Positions 23,561 through 36,189 of a stretch of DNA of 64,000 nt are shown here, piece by piece. The notes beneath the pieces are model-generated. The model was not told the DNA's origin. It was given only the letters and a program-made list of their open reading frames with translations, and searched no databases. The translations under genes and the position numbers were made by a program. The stretch's first letter is position 1. Every line of letters starts with the position of its first letter. The DNA is taken from positions 124,001 through 188,000 of the forward strand of contig QNGE01000889.1 in assembly GCA_008508345.1 (NCBI GenBank), given 5' to 3'. The stretch is from Paragonimus westermani. Taxonomy: Eukaryota > Platyhelminthes > Trematoda > Plagiorchiida > Troglotrematidae.

Positions 23561-24119
23561 CAGTAGTGAGCGTATTGACCATACTTAGACCCCGCAACAG
23601 GTGTTGGAGCACCAACATGCTTGCGGGCGGCCGAAAGTAGTGATCACTTAAGATGTTGCCTTCCATTCGGTTACCTGTAACATCTGAAACTTGCCTCTAC
23701 GCAAAAGAGTTCCAGAAGAATAATTTGATCTGTTAAGATTATCGTACGCTCACTAGATAGACAGGAGTAACAGGAGTTGAGCTCTTTCAGCGATGTCCGA
23801 CTGTGTCATGAACGACATACAGGAAGGTGTACTTGAGGAATCCAATGGGCTCTGTGTTGAGCTTCTTCCTGGCAGTGAGCTGATCGGCATCGAGCGAGTG
23901 ACAGTCTTGCTTAGCCCCTCTGCCAAAAACATGTAGACCATGCTGAACAAGACGAATGGCCGAGTTGGTCTGTATGGAATGCGCTCTGCACCTTAAAAGT
24001 AAAAGGCTTTGTTTCAGGACTGTGGATCCCCCACTACCATGTCCTTTGTTTCAGGCAGTCCACTTCAGAACAAGAAACGTTTCACGCGCTTGGCTAGGAA
24101 TATCTTCCCAGTTTGTAAT
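23561..24119. other. Spacer, nothing recognised
   Basis: No coding or repeat signal that I can support. Confidence 0.4.
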
Positions 24120-24665
24120 ACTACCGATGAGACATCGGTGCGACCCCCAAAGATAAGTGTTGCCGTTGCTAACTTACGTTATCTGTGGCGTCGAAATGAC
24201 GTCTGGTTTTGGCTGAAAAGGAGGGTGTGTAGTGTTTATGTGCGTTTTTTTCCACTGTGATTCGTCAACTAGGTCTGGTTTTAGACGAACACAGAAACAG
24301 ACTTGCTGTCTGAACACCATTGTCTCTACCAACTAGCCCACGACAACTGAGCAATGCAGATATTCGTCGGTTTTTGTATTGGAACGCTCGGGATACCTGA
24401 CCAATGGATTAAACAATCAGGCTATGCAATCTGCGACCTTTTAGTCAATTACTCCATATGGGGCATTATTTCGTGAAACCACCACCAGTCGCGTAAAACT
24501 ATAATGTGGTCAGGTGATTACGAGGTAACAAAAGTGACGCAATCGACACTTTCATTGAGCAAAGTGGGTAGGTGCAGCCTTTTCAGTTGAGGACTATCCG
24601 AGATGGCAACGTGCCGTAGTCAACGGCAAGAGTGTCCTCACAACACTGCTTTATTAGGTTCAATT
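24120..24665 (+). mobile_element. RTE-like LINE, RT C-terminal fragment (copy 4)
   Basis: On the plus strand, KISVAVANLRYLWRRNDVW with LKRRVCSVYVR (24151-24249) matches the KARAVFANLRHLWRQ block of copy 2. Further fragments to about 24660 (LSKVGRCSLF, QECPH) resemble the end of such RT frames. It is interrupted by many stops. Confidence 0.55.
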
Positions 24666-24999
24666 TCATACAATCTATTTTCTTATTGTGAGGATAAAGT
24701 ATTCCTCTTTTAAATCGGTCTTATTTACCAATGAGATTATCGATTGCCCAAACCACAATGCTCTATGATCAATTTTCAATTGGTTTGCGAATCACCTAAA
24801 GAAAACGAGTTTTTCGACTGTCTTAAAATGGCCAAGCTTAATGGTATTAAAGAGACCCAGGGTCGCGTTGATAAAGCATTTAGCTCGTCAGATTGCAAGC
24901 AATAATCACTAACTGATCCTGCAATAGATCCTATAGACAACAACGCCAACTAAAAATTACGTAGCAGTGAGTTCAGTCGCCATCAGGTTGACCACCCCT
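24666..24999. other. Spacer, nothing recognised
   Basis: AT-rich; no feature supported. Confidence 0.35.
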
Positions 25000-25209
25000 A
25001 TAGTCTACAAGTAAGCAACCTAGTAGAAACCAATCCTCACACATGGCTTGCAGTCGGGCAGGTCGCCAGTTCCCGGAAATAATTTGGCAAGAAGACTAAC
25101 AAAGTACACTTGTCAGTGACCCTCACCGTTGCCATAATCGCGTACTTCTGCGGTCAACTTCAGCCTTTCGAAGAGCCCACGTGACAAGTCCTTCGAGGAG
25201 ACAATTGAG

Positions 25210-25640
25210 ATGCTGCGGTCCATCGTAGGCGATCAGTCTTCCTTGTTCAACACAAGGGACCCGTGTCTGAAACTGACCAAGTCAGACGACGACTACCTCA
25301 CCTACGTCGGTGAAGTCAATCGTGAGTGTACGCGTTTCAAGCTTGGTTCGCTTACCGAGAGACGCAGACATCTGGGCTCATTTGTTGAACAAAATAGAGC
25401 AAGATCTCACAGCGACGCTTTAGATGCTAACCACTGGGTTTCATCGCCTAATCAACCTCAGACACGATACTGCAATGGTGCAGCGCGGCACTAATGCCGT
25501 ACACGCAGTATGTTCCGGCTCATTCACACACGGCTCGGGCAATGGTGCGCGAACCCAGGATCTCTCACAGCATCCTGGCCCTGATTCACTTCCCGCAGGA
25601 CTTGGCCCGCATTCTCAGCGCTCATAAACCAAAAAGCCGC
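25210..25640 (+). pseudogene. CsRn1-like gag remnant
   Basis: The open frame includes SLFNTRDPCLKLTKSDDDYL and YVGEVNRECTRFKLGSLTE, typical of the capsid region of trematode CsRn1-like elements. The C-terminal part shifts frame (RLINLRHDTAMVQ near 25445). No zinc knuckle survives in frame. Confidence 0.65.
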
Positions 25641-25894
25641 CTCCGTCCCCGTGCAGGCATTGCAGCACCTGGCGCATTCATCGCGACTATTCTCTCAGTC
25701 AGCAGCGTTGCTCTCAGTATGACCAACTGGGGCCCAAGGACAACTGTCGATCCCAGCACACTGACAGTGGTTTCTCTACCCTCAAGCCGCAATACAATTC
25801 CAAGTTCAAATCGAGGCTCGAATCCAAACTAGTTGGCAGATCCCGGAGCCTGCTGACTACCTTCCAAGCCAACGTACCTGGTCAGCGGAAGTTC

Positions 25895-26900
25895 GTGCCG
25901 GCCATGATAAACGGAGTTTCCGTTCGATTACAGTTAGACATTGCGTCAGATATTAGAGTCATTTCGAAGAATCTATTGAGAGCGCTTGGCCGAACCCCAA
26001 CTCAACGGAATTCTCAAACCGCCACCAGTGTCATTGGCGGCCTTTCGCAATTGACTGGAAGATTGCAGTGTTGCATCTCATTCCGAGACAAGACTATTTA
26101 CAGTTCCTACTGTCAATGACTCGGACCTCCATTTACTCGTGTTCGGCTGGACAGAACAACTTGGCCTGCCCGATTTCTCCATTCGAGCACTCTGCAGCTA
26201 GGTGTGGTCCCCTGTCGCGCCACGCGATGCGACAACTGAACTCGTTCAACGGTTTGCGCCCGTGTTTCAGGAAAGTTTGGGATTCTGTTCTCTGACTCAA
26301 GCAAACTTGAATCTACCTCTAGCAGTTTAACCCGTCTTCCACCTGAAAAGACCGGCACTGTACACAGCCTTGGGACTCGTGGACCCAGAGCCCAAACATC
26401 TTGAGGAACAAGGTGTCCTCGTTCCTGAAGTCGCACCACACTCTTCATCGAGGCGGTTGCTGCTACGAACACTCTTCGACGACCGTTCAGTCAGTATAAC
26501 TTCATCGACAGCATTATTACGGAAAATGGCAACTAATTCACGTCCGGTCAGTTTGGGGAATCCTACCGCCGTAAAGTCATTGAACACGTTCGATCGTCTT
26601 CGTATCATCAGCAGTCCAAGAGGTAGGCAATACGCATCGCCGACGCACTCAAACTTGCTCGTCTCAAATCGCCTGGAGAGGGGACGTCAGAAGAAATCTT
26701 ACAGTAATTCCTACTTGTCCACCAGATAACACCTAACAGATCGCTGGGCAGTAACTAATCTCTTGCCAAAGTCCGTATAGGTCTTGAACTGCGAACCACA
26801 CTGACCGTCACAATCCCCCACGAAGCAGTCAGAACGAAGGCAATTTTCTTCAGACGAACACTCCGCGTGATCAGGACAATCACCTCTCTACTCCCGCGAT
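25895..26900 (+). pseudogene. CsRn1-like protease and pol remnant (RT deleted)
   Basis: INGVSVRLQLDIASDIRVIS at about 25907-25966 holds the protease active site as D-I-A-S-D. A shifted frame continues with LGLCSLTQANLNLP and DPEPKHLEEQGVLVPE, the segment before RT. Near 26510 the sequence jumps to integrase-like TENGN-stop-F, where the family has an Asp as second catalytic residue (Glu here). RRKVIEHVRSSSYHQQS and LKSPGEGTSEEI follow. No function remains. Confidence 0.65.
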
Positions 26901-27079
26901 CATTGATCTGGAGACAACCAGTGGGCAGAAAGTGTGATAACGAGAAGCCGAAGCAAGATGCTTTGTGGGATTTCCGTTGAGGGGGAAACCTGAACCCGCC
27001 ATCGCAATCAGTTCCGGCTACGCCACGCTATCAATAAGGAGATCCGTGATGACCAGAGAACTATACCGCTTGATCTATT

Positions 27080-27240
27080 CCTTATGTTCATGCGGAAGCC
27101 TCGGATGGATTGGTTGGCCAGGATGAGACTAACTGACCGCGTATACTTTGTACTCCGTCGTTCTGTTACCGCCGTATTATTATTCGTTATTCCGTTATTT
27201 GTTTGTACGATTGTAGACCGTAAATCCAGTTACAAAACTT
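27080..27240 (+). repeat. LTR-like 3' end of CsRn1-like element
   Basis: GTTCATGCGGAAGCCTCGG... through CCGTTATTTG matches 34235-34395 (GTTCATGCGTTAACCTCGG... CCGTTATCTG). It lies after integrase remnants, as a 3' LTR should. Exact ends were not determined. Confidence 0.55.
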
Positions 27241-27245
27241 GCTAT

Positions 27246-30200
27246 GTCCCATGACACAAGAAAATGCCTCGTGAAATGGAAGCTCAAAATCGAACTAACT
27301 CAACATCCCGATTTTTATGTAATTAGATACTGCGAATGTATGGAAATTAGCCACAAGTGGGTCAGTTTAGCAAATAAGTCGCTACAAGAAAAAAAGTGCG
27401 GATACAACCAACAGAATGAGGTAGAGCCGCGACGGACAGATCGGACTGTTAATGAAAAGCCGCACAAGTAACTTGACATACAAACAGCTTAACGCGAGTC
27501 GCTCTGCTAAAAATGGTGTTCAGTTTTCCACAACAAGAGCACAAGGACTCCGGAACAACTAGTTGTCTGATTAGATAAGGTTCGTTAGCCAGGCGGCCAG
27601 GTGAACCCAAACAATTCATTGCCGCATACATTTCAAAATAAGGAAGCACCTCACAAAACGAGTATGTGTGAAGATCCCCCTCAAGCTGGTTGTACCAGGT
27701 GTCTGTTTTTAATGGTCAACGTGAAGAGCGTCATAAACGACCAAACCTGTTCCAATTATTTCAAGTCGACTAAAACCAAGACAAGAAAAAATTATAAAAG
27801 ATAATACGATGACAGAAAGGGTGTATCAAACCATATAACCACGCGTTGAAATGTCGTTGTAGAATGAGAGTGGGTGCTGGGAGAACAAAGGAACGGATCA
27901 AGCCCTTGTACTCGGATAAGTAGCCGAACACAAGCCCAGATACTAAAGTGAAGAATAGAGATCTAAACATACCTTTGTGACTGCTTGTGACACTTGGAGA
28001 AGATCGGACTTGTCAACTGCTCTGGTGCACAAATCAAACTGACGTTTGTGATGGTGGTGGTGGCGTTTTCCGATGTTGACGGACAATGGCAACCTGAAAG
28101 AATAAACGGCAGTTAGGGAAAAACATAGGCAGGCGTAAAACAAACAGGTGGGCGACACTGAAGTTAGGTTGCAGTGACTAGGCCTTTTGTGTTTTATAGA
28201 CCAGGTATTTATTGGTGTCGACAAAAAATCAGCAACAAGCAAGAAATCCCTATCGGGATGCACGACTAACGGAGCCTATCTGAAGGACATAAATCACTTA
28301 CTGATTTATCTCCCAAGAATACCAGTCAGTGGGAGCAAACACGAGATCGACAATGATAGAGACAGTATGGGTTGAAAATATTAATCACCAAGAGGAATGC
28401 AGTATACATGCGTTACATCAGTCGGAATTATTTTCCTGAATGAAAGACATGGAAACGTAATGAGCCGAATCAAATCTGCGGAAGGAACGATCATAAATCA
28501 CGCGACCTAACAACGGAATATGAGGGGACTGGGTAAGTAGACTTGCTGCTCAAATCCCAAGCTGAACTGCCTGTCTCTTTCCACGCGAAATGGTTCCGCT
28601 ATGATTGGGTGAATAAGAAAATATGTATCGGCTGAAAGCAATGCCGTAGATTTGAGCCACAGAATATCACGAAGTGATCAATCCGTTTTAATCCGGTGTG
28701 ATGAGAGTGGGCATGCGCCAGCAAAGAAATTATGGGAGCGGATTCAGAAAAATTGTATCTCACAACCGTATACTATTGCCTGTACTCCCTTCACAGCTAC
28801 CACCAACACCAACAACCATATAAGTTGCTGTCATATGCTATGGAAATATTGGCCAACAATCCGGGCAGTATATTGGATTAGATTGTGGGGATAGGGTCCG
28901 ACATCACATAGGTCTACGCCAATACACTGTGTGCAACACTGTAAACTGTTAACTTTCGTAAAGAAGGGTTCTGATTTCGCGAACGAAGACGCATAGCACA
29001 TGTTAGTCGACATTTCTACATACCGTATAACGGTGAAAGGTCAACTGCACATCGCTCTGGTTAATGTGGCAGCTGAACTAAACTATAATTTAGCCAAGCG
29101 ATAATGTGACAACACTGTGAAGACTTGGGCGACACCACTGAGTACCATTGACTGACGCTGCCTGGCAAATTAGGGACCAGACAACCATTCACGTTGCTCA
29201 CTGAGAAAGCTCTCACAGAAAGAAGTGTATCGCGGCCAATGACCGGGTTGCATCCCTAAGAGGGCATATAATTTCTTAGAAGCTTCCCACTTTTATTCAT
29301 CACTAGATTTGTTACTATCGAATTGTTTGATGATTATACTCGAGCTTGCGTTTAGCCACACTGACTACGAGTCAAGCGGCTGCAGGTTCAAACTTCACTC
29401 TTCATTCGGAGAGTATGACAACATTCAAAACATATGCGACCTAAAGGATAAGAGGTCAAGGACGCCTGATCGCTTAAAAGCCTAATACCTGCATGTGATT
29501 CACAGTGAGCTAATCACAGCAGGTATTTGTGCGAATATTTGCCGAATGGAAACCCATCATAAGGGTTGGGAGACTTTCCAGCATCATGTGAAAATGAGTA
29601 AGGTTGAGAAACCTTACCAACAACTGAGTAGGGAAAAAATCCGCCTAGTTAATGTCCAAGATTCAATTTGTAATGTACTGAACATTGAGCCGTGCGGCTG
29701 GTGTATTGATGACGGAAGGAAAGAGCGATGCAGTGAGCAAGAACTCGGTAGATTTAGCGCTTTAGTGGTTCTTTCTAAAAAAGAGAGCAGACTGTCGCAC
29801 TATGCATTTTTAGCCAGTCGCTATATCGAAATGATTGCTATAAAGTGACCTTCTGAGGGTTTAGCCAAGTAAGGTTACGTCAATCCGGAGTAAGGTATAT
29901 AAGATCATCAGAGATGAAACGCATCGATTTTGAGAATAACAATAAGTACACTGACATTAATCCATCTACAGAAAGTTACCGAACAAAACGAACGACCGGT
30001 ATTGTACAGTAAGGAAACTTGTGCAGACAAACGGGAGTATCAAACTGCGCGTAAAACTCACCTTGTTGCAACTAACACATGGTTCAGAAGGGTCCACAAA
30101 AGGTGCGAGGGGAATGAGGAGAAAGACAGAAAGAACGAACAGAAAAATCACACCAAAAAACTACTAACAAAATGGAGTATCGTACAGACAAATGTGTGCA

Positions 30201-31670
30201 CGCTGTTAAAAGTGGACTGCTAGAAGCAAACAGGAAAAGACATCGGGGCGTTAACGACAGATGCACAAACGGACGCGAACTAATGACTGGAGTGATCAAG
30301 GTAATAAGGGGACAGGAAAATGATCATAGACCCAAGAGAATCGACGGCTAAGTCGACCGCACATCCAATCAGCCGCTTTATAACTAATTCAATGAACTAC
30401 CTAAGACAAAAATACACTGCCACCCTACCACAATCTAACGACTTGGCACCTCACGCTACTAAGTTTCAGGTACTAAAAAGGTACTAAACATTGTTCCAAA
30501 TCGCAGATGAGTCAATCACGTTCGGAAGAACATGCGTTGTACGTGGTATTTGATCGACATTCACCAGAAGTACACACTGCTTCGGTAATCTATCGAAATG
30601 TGGAGGGATAGACTACTGCAATGTCAAACTGTCAGATATCCTGCCCAAAAATGGGCATCTTCAATGCAGCAAGGTCGGCAACCGCAGTTGCACGCTTCTT
30701 TCTTAACAGACAGTCACTTCGATAATAACACTGTATCCACAATGGCGGGCCTTCCTACATTCATCATGTGATGTTAGATCACGTACACGAGTTCCGCAGC
30801 ATGAGTGTAGAGTGTAGAAATCTACCAAGAGACACGTGCGATGCTTCAAAGTCGATTACTCTCAGCCATAATTAGGACGGGCTGAATGAGTTAGTGTTTC
30901 CATAGTGGGCTATAGGTGCACACCATGTAGATTAGGAATTTGAGGTGACAGATTATCTGCGTGTAATGAGAAGACAAGTTCGAGACTGTAGTTTTCGATA
31001 AACGCGGTAAACTGATGGATACCACCTCAGCACGATGTTAAACGTAAAAGAGTCGGTGGAAGAAGCCATTACTGAATCACACGATCGGTATTCCAGTTAG
31101 TCGGAGGAAACCACAATGCCAACATAAGTGCTCTGTAAGAAAATCTTTTGAGAGTAACGCATTGTAGCTGTGACAGGGGCGGATTAAATTACACGTAGGC
31201 CACTTAGTTACTTTGGTGGATATAAGTCTGGAGCGTTGGATTACATGGTGAACAGTCGCTTGCGAGTGGCCTATAGGGAAGGAAATGTAACACAAAGTTG
31301 TTGGAAATGTCCACCTAAACGGGGGCCTACGCGATACAACCGCGGTCAGTAGTCAGCCCCCATACTAGCACTCCGAAGGCGATCGTAATGACAAAGTTGC
31401 AGATGTCATGTCGTTGAATGATTAGTCAGCCGGCATGGCGGTATGTTAGCGATTCGCTGCGTGCATGGTGATTTAGGAACAAATGTTTAGAGCTTTGTTA
31501 CCAACGTAGTTAAGTAGAGTTCCGATCGGACAGCAACCAAAACGACGATAGCATTAAAAATAAAACGGCTAAATGCAGTGGGTCATGTGTGCGACTGAGG
31601 TATATGACTAATTCAACAAGAAGTCATTCCCATTTGACCCTAGCGGTCACATTCAAGTACACTTTTAAGC
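27246..31670. other. Long intron stretch, few signals
   Basis: About 4.4 kb without recognisable proteins. A B-box-like GCAGGTTCAAACTT at 29385-29398 may mark an old tRNA-derived SINE, but no convincing A box was found. Frames at 29495-29848 and 29930-30223 (117 and 97 codons) have no domain. Confidence 0.35.
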
Positions 31671-31674
31671 CAAC

Positions 31675-31842
31675 ATTCTTCGAAGAGGAGCGTTATACTC
31701 AAGCTCTGCCCTTGCTATGGCCTATCAGCAGTGCACGTCTTTGTCAAGACAGGGACTTGGACTCCGGCCACACTGTCATGAGGCAACCGCGTCATTGACA
31801 TCACACTAGACAATCGAATTATCATATGCAGATGCTGAGCAA
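31675..31842 (+). repeat. Dispersed repeat family, copy B
   Basis: Second copy of the repeat at 18695-18868, same orientation, diverged with small indels. Shared blocks are listed for copy A. Confidence 0.55.
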
Positions 31843-33689
31843 TATTTGCTTGTGAGTAATACACAGATTGCCTGATCGCCTGTTAAGAAGACAAAGTAAC
31901 CAGCTTGTAAAACCCAATCGACGAACTCATGACTAGGACTTCTCATCAAATTGGGATCACAAAAAGTATTAAAATTGCTAGGCACGGTCTTGATTACTAG
32001 CAAGTGTACTCAGTCGTTATATTTTTCACACTTCGTAAAATGTTTCCGTAAACCGCGTACCTGAATTTGATTGTATCGTTTTCTATGTAAATCGGATCCC
32101 ACTGATGTATCCCGAAAATGGAGTAATTCCCCAAAATTTGTACACATGCATCTCGAGCATATCACAACTGCGGTCTCAACATTTAGCACACAGAGCAAAC
32201 AACGTTGAAGTTGTCGCATTGCTTTACCGAAATTCCATCGCCTGATTGGTTAATCTATTACCCTTGGCCTCACAGTCTCCTTTGTCATGGAATAGACAGA
32301 AGGGGATTTTCATAGCATTACTGCATTGCGTTCTACTAATGTCATAGAAAGCACACCAATGAAAACCTAAACCGGATGTGCAGCTAACAAATTTTCATGT
32401 AATCCGAGAGGTGTCGAGAGTTACAGTGTGCACAGCTGAGTGAAACCGACCAACACTTCGCACTCACCTTTTATATTGCATCGAAGAATGGCTGCGACAG
32501 CATATTTACTCTAGTACGCAAATATCAATGAACGCAAGGTGAACTGCTGGTTGGTCGCCCACAGCAGCTCAAGTAGCTGTCGGCGCGCACTTTTCCCATT
32601 GACGAAGAGATTCCTAACGCGCTTACGCCGAAAGGCTGTCTGTATGTGCATACGTTGTAGTAAAATGAGGGTATATCACGTTTTTCCCGCTTACATTTGA
32701 ACAAATGAGGCATTCCCATGTTAATAGACTGAAAAACGGTGGCACACTGAGTGGTCTCCAAGATCAGTCAATTTATGGCCCATGGATGTTTACATACACG
32801 TGGTCCAAAATCTTATGAAAAGAATTTGAAAAGTGCTGCTAATTTGAACCATTCGCTAGGCAACAAAGTTGCGTTTGCTAGAACACCAATGTGTCCGAAC
32901 CGATACTTAGGGATCAACAAGTATTCGGTTAACCCGACCTGTTTTGCCACCTTGATGTCGTGATCAGACTGGTGCACAGCATCCAGCCAGAGGGCTCTGC
33001 TAACTAGGACTTCTGTACCTTCAGGTGTAACCTTGCCAAACAGGCCAGAGGGGAGCAGCCAGACGAAAAGTAGATGCGAAAAGTAGACGTATGTCGCACT
33101 ACCGACCGCGAGAGAGTGCTTAGATAGCGGGGCACGATCCTATGGGCGTACAGCAGAACTATATTTTTATAGTTGCCGCACTGTTGTCTTCCATGTCAGG
33201 AAGAAGGGGGCTAGAAAAGGTACCCTCAAACAATGAGCACTCTGATCGCCCAACGGTTGATCGTGAACGTTGGCGCATTACGTAATACAGTCGAAAAACA
33301 TCCGGGGGCACCCAAAAGCCCAACGTAGCTCTGAGTACATTCACTGCGTACAGCGGTGCTCAGAGGCAGACACTAATGTCTTAGTCACTGCACCCACGGG
33401 CTAGACAAGCCCCTCGCTGCCAAGTGAGTCAGACTCTTGAGTTATTAGCTCTGAGTAGGGTCCCTCAGGAAAACCCTATATCCTGTTATCTCGCAGGTCG
33501 GACTTTCGGGTCAGAGACTCGAGATGGCACCCCTCAGGTCAGCCCCTTTTCAAGACATGAACAACCAGCAAGCACCAGAAGTTATCGTTCTCCTGACAGT
33601 GTTATAATTCACCCATCAAGATTTCTCCCATGTTGCCCCACAAGTCCCCTGTCGTTCATTTGCCTTCGGTCGATAATTGTTTTCTAAAG
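31843..33689. other. Intron sequence
   Basis: Apart from the weak exon candidate at 32518-32639 I see no gene. The segment 33420-33689 leads into an RTE endonuclease fragment and may be its 5' UTR. Confidence 0.35.
32518..32639 (-). CDS. Weak exon candidate for the missing exon between 41.5 and 19.5 kb
   Basis: A 122-nt open segment reads RRKRVRNLFVNGKSARRQLL and LLWATNQQFTLRSL. The acceptor CACATACAG before 32639 gives phase 0, and a poor donor (GC|GTACTAG) leaves two bases. This fits the phases of exon candidates 3 and 4. A consensus donor (AAAAG|GTGAGTG) lies about 45 bases downstream, beyond a stop. An alternative for the same slot is 39981-40162. Confidence 0.22.
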
Positions 33690-33940
33690 CCAAAGCAACT
33701 GGTCAACATTGGCACCTCTAGTGTCCACACCACGACAATTAAGCAAGCTGCTCTGGCAAGTACTCTCTCAAGCCTGGAGCTTGATGTATGCTGTGTCGAA
33801 GACGCGAGTTCACGATTCTAGCACCGTTATCCGCTTGAGCTCACCTCCAGATAATTGTCGATCAAAGTGCTTCTCAGGGTCTGTAGTGATGCCGAAGTTG
33901 AATCGCGTAATCAAGCTGGAGTGGGAATCGTACTGATGTC
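33690..33940 (+). pseudogene. RTE-like endonuclease fragment (copy 5)
   Basis: On the plus strand, NIGTSSVHTTTIKQAALAST and LSSLELDVCCVEDASS are the start of the AP-type endonuclease (compare NIGALNVRTINQVGQKATLA in copy 1 and VTVCCISRTGSQ in copy 6). After a frameshift, DSSTVIRLSSPP follows. Only this N-terminal part is present. It ends where a CsRn1-like fragment begins near 33945. Confidence 0.65.
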
Positions 33941-33944
33941 CACA

Positions 33945-34435
33945 GCGGTGACGAGGAATTCGTCAATTTCCCGAAAATATTGTGTAAAAAAACTAGCATA
34001 GTACACTTGTGTGTGACCTCCATAGTTGGCACGGTCATACGCCACTTCGACCTTCAATCCTTGTGCCAAATCTCTGGGACCCCACCTACGCGCATCACTG
34101 TACTGTTCGGCTCATCATTTGGTCCACCCTTGAGTTGGTCTTCCGATTGGTCAAAAACCCACTAAATAGGATCTGGTGTGTGACCGGGTTGTCTTCGGGA
34201 TGAGCGACACAAAGAGACTCTGTCCGGAGGCCAGTCTTCTCGCTGTGTTCATGCGTTAACCTCGGGTGGTTGGGTTGACCGGGAAGATTCGAACTAGTGC
34301 ATATTCCGTAGTCCGTTGTTCGTTATCGTTGACTGACGTGCCGTTATACGCCGTTCCACTGGCCGTTATTCCGTTATCTGCTTACGTGCTCGTAGGACGT
34401 TGAACCACTTGCAACACAGTAATGTTCGTTTGACT
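33945..34435 (+). mobile_element. CsRn1-like Ty3/gypsy fragment: leader plus LTR-like end
   Basis: GTCAATTTCCCGAAAATATT...TAGTACACTTG (33961-34009) matches the leader of the element at 25.05 kb. The segment from about 34235 to 34395 matches its LTR-like end. Almost all of gag-pol between them is gone. It directly abuts an RTE endonuclease fragment, so one has inserted into or recombined with the other. Confidence 0.55.
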
Positions 34436-35349
34436 GGATCCTAAGGAACAGCCGCTTATGCGCCGTCAGACTCAATGCATCGGTTAAAGTCTAACGACGC
34501 AAATAAGAAAAACGTTGTGTATTCATTTTATCGGCGTGCTGCCACGTACAGCTTTTCGTATGTCACCAAGAATGAGTTCTATGATGCCCTTGTAGAACTT
34601 GTGAAGCAGATTAAACACTTAGAAATCATCATAACAGCGGGTGGTTAGAATGTTCCATTTGATCCTCTTTCGCCAAAAAAGAAGCGGCTGCGAGATGTGT
34701 TCGGTGTCTGGGCACAACAAACGGACAATGATGGAAGACTGTTGTAACTGTGCGCATTCCACGATCCCTACACTTCGGGTACCGTATTCCAACACAGGAA
34801 AGAGGCATTGTGTTACATGGAGATCACCCTACTCTTTCCAGTTACGGACATAACTATATCAGCTTGAAACTGGTTCCGATCGGCATCTCATCAGTTAGTT
34901 TTGTGAAATTAACACACACACACACACCACACAATGGGGAAGCAAGCAGCTAGACAGAATCGATCAAGCCATGTCTAAGACGGTAAATCGGGTGACCAAA
35001 GTGGAAGGTGCAAGATCCAACTGAAGCGTACGCATTGATAAGAAACATGAATTTAATGCAATATAACAGAATTGCTGTGAATCAAAAGAGAAATCTGAAA
35101 AGAGGGAGAGATGACTAAAAATCCATACATATTAAATGGAAGAGGTAAGATATAGTTGGAAAATCTACACAAATCAAACAGGGGCTAAAATAACGTACAG
35201 CGATCTACACTGATTAAAAAGATAACGCATTATGGATTGAGGAAGGACAGGGGTAGTCCATCAGTTGTCAAATTGTATGAAAAAAATAAATCAGTCTAAA
35301 AATTACGACTTGGAATAAATATGACAGTAAGATGAAATCAAAGGGCACC
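34436..35349. other. Spacer with short microsatellite
   Basis: No gene seen. An (AC)8 run lies at 34912-34927. Confidence 0.4.
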
Positions 35350-35499
35350 AGTTGCATTCTTACGAACATAGCGAAAGGCTAGTCACCAAGTGCTTCTGGG
35401 CGCACAAAGTATGATTCAGTCAATGTACTGAGATACCTTCCAAAATATTGAGAGCATGCTTTAATTTGGATATAAGAAACACTGTGGAGGAGGTCCCTG

Positions 35500-35790
35500 G
35501 GTCCACTGAGTGCCCGGTCTAGAGAAGGTGTTTTGTAACGGCACTTACGGCACAACCGACCACCGAATTCAAAAGTCATTTCGGTATGTCTTCGCTAATG
35601 CGTGTGCAGAGGTGCCTCCTAGTTCTGCCGATGTATCTACTTCCACAGGCACAATCAAACGTGTACACAATATTGCATTGGGTATTGTAGTTGGAACACG
35701 GACAGTTTGATCCACGTAGACCATTCGGGCGACGCTGTATGTGCGCTTGAGCGCTGCATCCAAACGGCGTCACATCAGAGCTGAAACATT
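35500..35790 (-). pseudogene. PLE GIY-YIG endonuclease remnant
   Basis: Minus-strand frame with CNIVYTFDCACGSRYIGRTR: the IVY and YIG blocks lie about ten residues apart, with the Cys-rich insert and the conserved Arg after YIG typical of PLE endonucleases. HLCTRISEDIPK follows. Only short in-frame pieces survive; the end drifts into another frame near 35570. Confidence 0.75.
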
Positions 35791-36189
35791 ATCACCCTTG
35801 AAAGGTGGGGTTGGAGAGACGGGCTTGTGAGGAACAGTAATGAGTGTAACTCGCGTAGGCTGTGAAGTGGAGTGCTTTTGGATAAACCTTGTGGGATAAC
35901 CATTTTTTATCAGTCTCCTGCAGTAGCATCAGTTAATTTTCTAACTCATCCTTCGTCACAATACATCGAACTCTGTGAAACAAAGTCCTAACAAGATCAT
36001 GTTTTTGTGTAATTGGTGGGAAGCTCTTAAAGTGCACGTGGACTTGCGACACACGTCTGGAAAATGACCCATCCTCACATCTGTTCAGAAAAACGTCCAG
36101 CAATCATACTTTCCCGTTTTGTTCGAATTCCAGGGTGACAGTTAGCTTGTTATACAAACTATTTAACAGCTGGTGAAAAGCTGTTAATT

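Larger units (their letters stand above)
25000..27245 (+). mobile_element. Degenerate CsRn1-like Ty3/gypsy element with internal deletion
   Basis: On the plus strand it runs from 5' leader (about 25040-25200) through gag (25210-25640), protease and N-terminal pol (25895-26440), then integrase catalytic-core remnants (26500-26900), to an LTR-like 3' end (about 27080-27240). RT and RNase H are absent, and the pol and integrase parts join near 26450. The leader and the LTR-like segment both recur at 33.95-34.43 kb. The CsRn1-clade assignment comes from the style of gag and protease and is an inference. Boundaries are approximate; no intact 5' LTR was seen. Confidence 0.7.

Noticed and set aside
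29385..29400. B-box-like GGTTCAAACTT
   Set aside because: No matching A box or tail similarity to the SINE copies; too weak to call.
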